DNA of 64,000 nt from an uncultured Acidimicrobiales bacterium (GTDB lineage Bacteria; Actinomycetota; Acidimicrobiia; Acidimicrobiales; SZUA-35): contig CALEWY010000022.1 in assembly GCA_937925335.1 (NCBI GenBank), positions 40,345 to 104,344 of the forward strand. Direction: 5' to 3'. Of this stretch, positions 59,758 through 64,000 are shown piece by piece. Below the pieces are notes generated by a model. It had not been told where the DNA came from and ran no database searches. It worked only from the letters and a program-made list of their open reading frames with translations. The stretch's first letter is position 1. Each line of letters opens with the position of its first letter. Position numbers and translations under genes: made by a program.

Positions 59758-60308
59758 AGAACGACTGCCGAAAGACCATCGATGGACGTGGCGTTCTTCT
59801 GACGCTGGTACTCGACGATGTCGTCGTCCGACAGGTTTTCGCCGTATTCGATCAGTCTTGAACGTTCCTCGACGAAGTCCATGAACGGCACTGCATAGCC
59901 GCAGGAGTTCGAGGTTCGATGCACGTCGGCGACGATCACGGAACGAACAGCCGCTCCCTCGGCAACCGCGCCGGAGAACAATGGCGCCCACTCTTCCCAA
60001 TCGCTGTCGGTCGGAAGAACGACCTTGCCCGTTCCGTAGAAACGGATGATGTTCGGTTTGCCTTCAAAGGCGCAGAACATGAAGGTGATCCGCCCGTTCT
60101 CCCGAACGTGAGCGATCGTCTCGGCACCGCTCCCCATCAAGTCGAGATAGGCGACTTGGTTCTCGCCAAGAATCCGGAAGGAGTCATACCCCTTTGGCGA
60201 GAGGTTGACGTGGCCTCCCTCGTTCGGCGCCGTCGCCACGAAGAACATGTGCTGGCGATCGCAGAACGCCTTCATCTGGTCGGTGATCGATTCGAATGCT
60301 CGTCCCAT
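59754..60308 (-). CDS. Pyridoxamine-phosphate-oxidase-like FMN/F420-binding split-barrel protein
   Basis: The 184-residue protein is a PPOX-type split barrel: FESITDQMKAFCDRQHMFFV, HVNLSPKGYDSFRILGENQV, DLMGSGAETIAHVRENGRIT and MFCAFEGKPNIIRFYGTGKV. Such proteins bind FMN or F420 and reduce small molecules; actinobacteria often use F420. ATG 60308 is chosen because GGAG lies 9 nt upstream and the first helix begins there. It is coupled to the hydratase gene. The 178-nt region upstream (60309-60486) shows nothing clear. Confidence 0.87.
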   Translation of the reverse strand: MGRAFESITDQMKAFCDRQHMFFVATAPNEGGHVNLSPKGYDSFRILGENQVAYLDLMGSGAETIAHVRENGRITFMFCAFEGKPNIIRFYGTGKVVLPTDSDWEEWAPLFSGAVAEGAAVRSVIVADVHRTSNSCGYAVPFMDFVEERSRLIEYGENLSDDDIVEYQRQKNATSIDGLSAVVL

Positions 60309-60486
60309 CGGTCGAGTCTCCACCATCAGCGAGACCCCGTCGAACCACTTCACGGTTTCACCGTCGATTCGGCCGCGCTCCTCCGACCGGACTCCTCCCG
60401 GACCCTTCCGCGAAGCGCCGCGGTGCATCGTGCTCACCACCTCAGACCACAAGCGGACCCGACTGCTGTCCTTTCTCGCCCTGCGT

Positions 60487-61353
60487 TCAGCGGCGGCGCA
60501 TACGGCGAGACAGTTGTTTGGTGACGCCGCCGAGCATCGACTTCGGCTGGGTGCCGACCGCAACCCCGTCGATGGTTTCCTCAACGTCGTGGGTCACTTT
60601 GCGGACGTTGGAACCGTGGAGGATTCTGCTGGTCAGCACGCCGGCTCCGGCGGCAATCGGGAGTCCGATCAACACGAGTGGTCCTGCAAGAAGTGACACT
60701 CCGCCGACGACCACACCCGTACCGACGGCGACCGCACCACCACCGAGAAGCGCTTCGTTTCGTTTGCCGCTGATGTCGACGGCGAGCGAGACGGCGCCTC
60801 CTCCTGCCTTGTGGTCGAGATCGACGGCAGCACCGGTGACCTCGCGTTGCTTGCCGAGACCGCCTTGGCCCTGCGCCGACCGCATCGTGCGTCCAACCTT
60901 GCCGAGCAGGTCGTCTCGTTTCGTTCCAACGACAACACCATCAGCCCGGATTCGGGTGCGGAGGCCATGCCCGCTCTCGAGCCACTGGACCATGCGGTCG
61001 GCAGCGGCGTCTTCGGTGGCATTGGTGAACCGGGTGGCCGTGATCTGCGCCGGGCCGACCAACCGGTCGAGCAGACCGTCTGCCTCATCGATCCCGAGCA
61101 TTCGTTCGGCGACCGCTGCGGCGAGGGCCGAAGGAGGAAGGTCGACCTCGTTTGCGATCTCGACGAGGGTTTCTCGCCCGATCTGAAACGCCGAGTCGGA
61201 CGGCGCGACATGAGCAATTTCGAATGCTCGTCGCAGCACGTCTTCGGTCGCCGCCGTATCGAGACGGATCCGCTCGAACGCCGCTTCAGTCGCCTCAGCG
61301 ATCTGGCGACCAGCGCTCGGGCCGGGTGCTGGCTGGGTCGCTTCCCCGCTCAT
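60487..61353 (-). CDS. Hypothetical protein downstream of dapB
   Basis: A 288-residue protein. The N-terminal half is helical (TEAAFERIRLDTAATEDVLR, TLVEIANEVDLPPSALAAAV), resembling a small HTH-like segment. The middle contains beta-rich stretches (LRTRIRADGVVVGTKRDDLL, AAVDLDHKAGGGAVSLAVDI). Residues about 205-245 are a Gly-rich hydrophobic hairpin (GGAVAVGTGVVVGGVSLLAG, PLVLIGLPIAAGAGVLTSRI), probably membrane-associated. The basic end reads KQLSRRMRRR. No family recognised. It begins 25 nt after the dapB stop and is probably co-transcribed. Confidence 0.7.
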   Translation of the reverse strand: MSGEATQPAPGPSAGRQIAEATEAAFERIRLDTAATEDVLRRAFEIAHVAPSDSAFQIGRETLVEIANEVDLPPSALAAAVAERMLGIDEADGLLDRLVGPAQITATRFTNATEDAAADRMVQWLESGHGLRTRIRADGVVVGTKRDDLLGKVGRTMRSAQGQGGLGKQREVTGAAVDLDHKAGGGAVSLAVDISGKRNEALLGGGAVAVGTGVVVGGVSLLAGPLVLIGLPIAAGAGVLTSRILHGSNVRKVTHDVEETIDGVAVGTQPKSMLGGVTKQLSRRMRRR

Positions 61354-61378
61354 GTCGAGACCCTACGCGACACGCCGG

Positions 61379-62176
61379 TCAGAGCCCCAGAACCGTGTCG
61401 AGGCCAACGGTAAGCCCGGGGATCGTGGCGATGCGCTTCACGGCCATGACCACACCGGGCATGAACGAGGATCGATCGTTCGAGTCATGTCGGATCGAGA
61501 GTGATTGACCCATCGTTCCGAGGACGACTTCCTGGTGCGCGACCATGCCGCGCATACGAATCGAGTGGACGGGAATGCCAGCGGGGCCCACCGCACCTCG
61601 AGCACCGGCGATGGTCTCGCTTTTCGTGGGATCAGGCGCCCAGTCCGAAGATGCCTTGGCCATCCGCTCGACGGTCGAGACGGCGGTTCCGCTCGGAGCG
61701 TCGACCTTCGCATCGTGGTGAAACTCAAGCACTTCGGCCGTCTCGAAGAATGGCGCTGCGAGTTCTGCGAAACGCATCATCAGCACGGCCCCAACGGCGA
61801 AGTTGGGAGCGATCACACAGTTCGATGATGTGAAGGACTTCTCGATGGCGGCGTGATCCGCCTCGGTGAATCCCGATGTGCCGACCACGGCATGAATACC
61901 GTTCGCAGCACAGAATTCGAGGTTGGAACGAGCAGCATCGATGTGAGTGAAGTCGACCACGACGTCGACGTTGGCGTGAAGCAGAGCCTCGGCATCACCA
62001 GACACGGCGAACGAACAACCGGTCACACCGGTGACTTCGCCAACATCGATCCCGTCGTAGCTCGGGTCGATGGCGGCGACGAAGTCGAGATCGGGATCGC
62101 TGCAAACAGCATTGCTGACCGCAATTCCCATCCGACCGCCCGCTCCGTACACCCCAACTCGAATGCCATCAGCCAT
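61379..62176 (-). CDS. dapB: 4-hydroxy-tetrahydrodipicolinate reductase
   Basis: The 265-residue enzyme reduces hydroxy-tetrahydrodipicolinate with NAD(P)H in lysine/diaminopimelate synthesis. The nucleotide motif VGVYGAGGRMGIAVSNAV starts the protein. The catalytic His-His/Lys motif is EFHHDAKVDAPSGTAVST, with VVGTSGFTEADHAAIE preceding it. Length is typical. It lies downstream of pnp, as in many actinobacteria, but is separated by a 457-bp repeat-bearing gap and a strong terminator, so it must have its own promoter. Confidence 0.97.
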   Translation of the reverse strand: MADGIRVGVYGAGGRMGIAVSNAVCSDPDLDFVAAIDPSYDGIDVGEVTGVTGCSFAVSGDAEALLHANVDVVVDFTHIDAARSNLEFCAANGIHAVVGTSGFTEADHAAIEKSFTSSNCVIAPNFAVGAVLMMRFAELAAPFFETAEVLEFHHDAKVDAPSGTAVSTVERMAKASSDWAPDPTKSETIAGARGAVGPAGIPVHSIRMRGMVAHQEVVLGTMGQSLSIRHDSNDRSSFMPGVVMAVKRIATIPGLTVGLDTVLGL

Positions 62177-62290
62177 GGGTCGATCCTAGGCCCTGGGTGC
62201 GAGACACCGCCCCTGATTCGGACCGCTCAGCACACGCCACATCGCCGGTCACAGCCACCGGGCGCGTTTGGCGGGTACCAAACCACCAGC

Positions 62291-62540
62291 GAAACGTGCG
62301 ACCTGCCGCACCTCTGAGGTCGCAGCAGGTCCACTCGCGAGCGGTCGGAGTCGGTGTCGCAACGAAAACCAAGCGCTCCCTGGGGCGCGCCCAATCGCCC
62401 ACACCCCTCAAATTCGACGTTGCACCTATCAGCGAACGTTCGAAACGTGCGACCTGCCGCACCTCTGAGGTTGATGAAACCCGCGTGGGCAGTGGGCGGG
62501 ACGGGGGTTGTCGTGAGATGTGAACGTTCCCTGGGGCGCG
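62291..62540. repeat. Dispersed palindromic repeat element, copy II (pnp-dapB gap)
   Basis: CGAAACGTGC followed by GACCTGCCGCACCTCTGAGGT occurs twice (core 62300-62320 and 62451-62471). The block GCTCCCTGGGGCGCG lies at 62375-62389 and a variant at 62526-62540. Both blocks, in the same relative order on the complementary strand, occur at 39.0-39.2 kb. The rest of the 62177-62633 interval holds only the pnp terminator and no supported gene. Confidence 0.75.
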
Positions 62541-62575
62541 TTGGGTGAGGGCGAGCAGGTGGGCCAAAACGCAAA

Positions 62576-62615
62576 CTGGCGCCCGCCGGTTCGAATTCGA
62601 ACCGAGGGGCGCCAG
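62576..62615 (-). terminator. pnp terminator, long hairpin
   Basis: CTGGCGCCC (62576-62584) pairs with GGGCGCCAG (62607-62615), and inside it GGTTCG (62588-62593) pairs with CGAACC (62598-62603) around AATT. A 3-nt internal loop separates the two stems. On the minus strand it is followed by TTTGCGTTTTGG, a T-rich tail. It lies 18 nt beyond the pnp stop. Confidence 0.8.
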
Positions 62616-62633
62616 ATCAAGCGTTACGAGCGA

Positions 62634-64000
<1,367 letters not shown>

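Noticed and set aside
62177..62633. A small protein gene in the pnp-dapB gap.
   Set aside because: Short frames there follow the repeated palindromic blocks and have no ribosome-binding site or homology.

Overview
The window is high-GC, densely packed chromosomal DNA from an actinobacterium. Gene content and order point to the class Acidimicrobiia, possibly an Ilumatobacter-like lineage. This is inferred from protein families and synteny; no search was run. The housekeeping order pnp, dapB, dapA, rnj, ftsK, rimO, pgsA, cinA, recA, miaB, all on the minus strand, is the classical actinobacterial arrangement. It is interrupted by accessory genes. Two AfsR/SARP-type ATPase regulators, an LPxTG-like surface protein and an actinobacterial-type SOS box (CGAAC-N4-GTTCG) fit the same placement.

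Layout. 0-3.8 kb: end of an ABC transporter ATPase, a GNAT acetyltransferase, an inverted-repeat cluster, a methyltransferase, miaB and a flavin reductase. 3.8-8.2 kb: an oxidative pentose phosphate block, gnd-zwf-glk overlapping by 4 nt each, then a terminator-like hairpin and pgl. 8.2-12 kb: a HAD-VOC fusion and a two-gene c-di-GMP/response-regulator unit. 12-13.5 kb: recA with an SOS-box promoter. 13.5-20.3 kb: a lipoprotein-like gene, an AceE-like ThDP enzyme and a large SARP regulator followed by a direct-repeat array. 20-22.3 kb: a WrbA-like flavoprotein and a catalytically degenerate SDR, divergent from a TetR repressor with tandem operators. 22.3-27.7 kb: a run of minus-strand genes, VOC-SMP30-CopC-rimO-pgsA-cinA. 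27.8-32.6 kb: an ABC exporter, a DDAH-like hydrolase overlapping a Ca2+/cation antiporter, and a PhyH dioxygenase. 32.8-38 kb: ftsK and an unusual Arg-rich repeat protein with a two-TM partner. 39.3-43.4 kb: SURF1, an HTH-like protein, dapA and rnj. 43.5-52.5 kb: a surface protein, a 989-residue beta-hairpin-repeat protein and a second SARP regulator. 52.6-56.3 kb: a TetR gene divergent from a carotenoid oxygenase, a 35-bp tandem repeat, a VTT membrane protein and a NUDIX hydrolase. 56.3-64 kb: a membrane/TPR/AAA+ operon whose ATPase is frameshifted, a hydratase, a PPOX protein, a hypothetical protein, dapB, and pnp running off the right edge.

The strongest candidates for undescribed biology are the acidic beta-hairpin repeat protein (46183-49152), which lies beside a sortase-type surface protein and a SARP regulator, and the Arg-rich amphipathic repeat protein downstream of a small membrane protein (35784-38067). 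Next are a dispersed palindromic element family (about 39.0 and 62.4 kb), the inverted-repeat cluster at 631-844, and the 11-12 bp direct-repeat array ahead of a short terminated stretch at 20.1 kb. No tRNA, rRNA, CRISPR array, insertion sequence or prophage was recognised.
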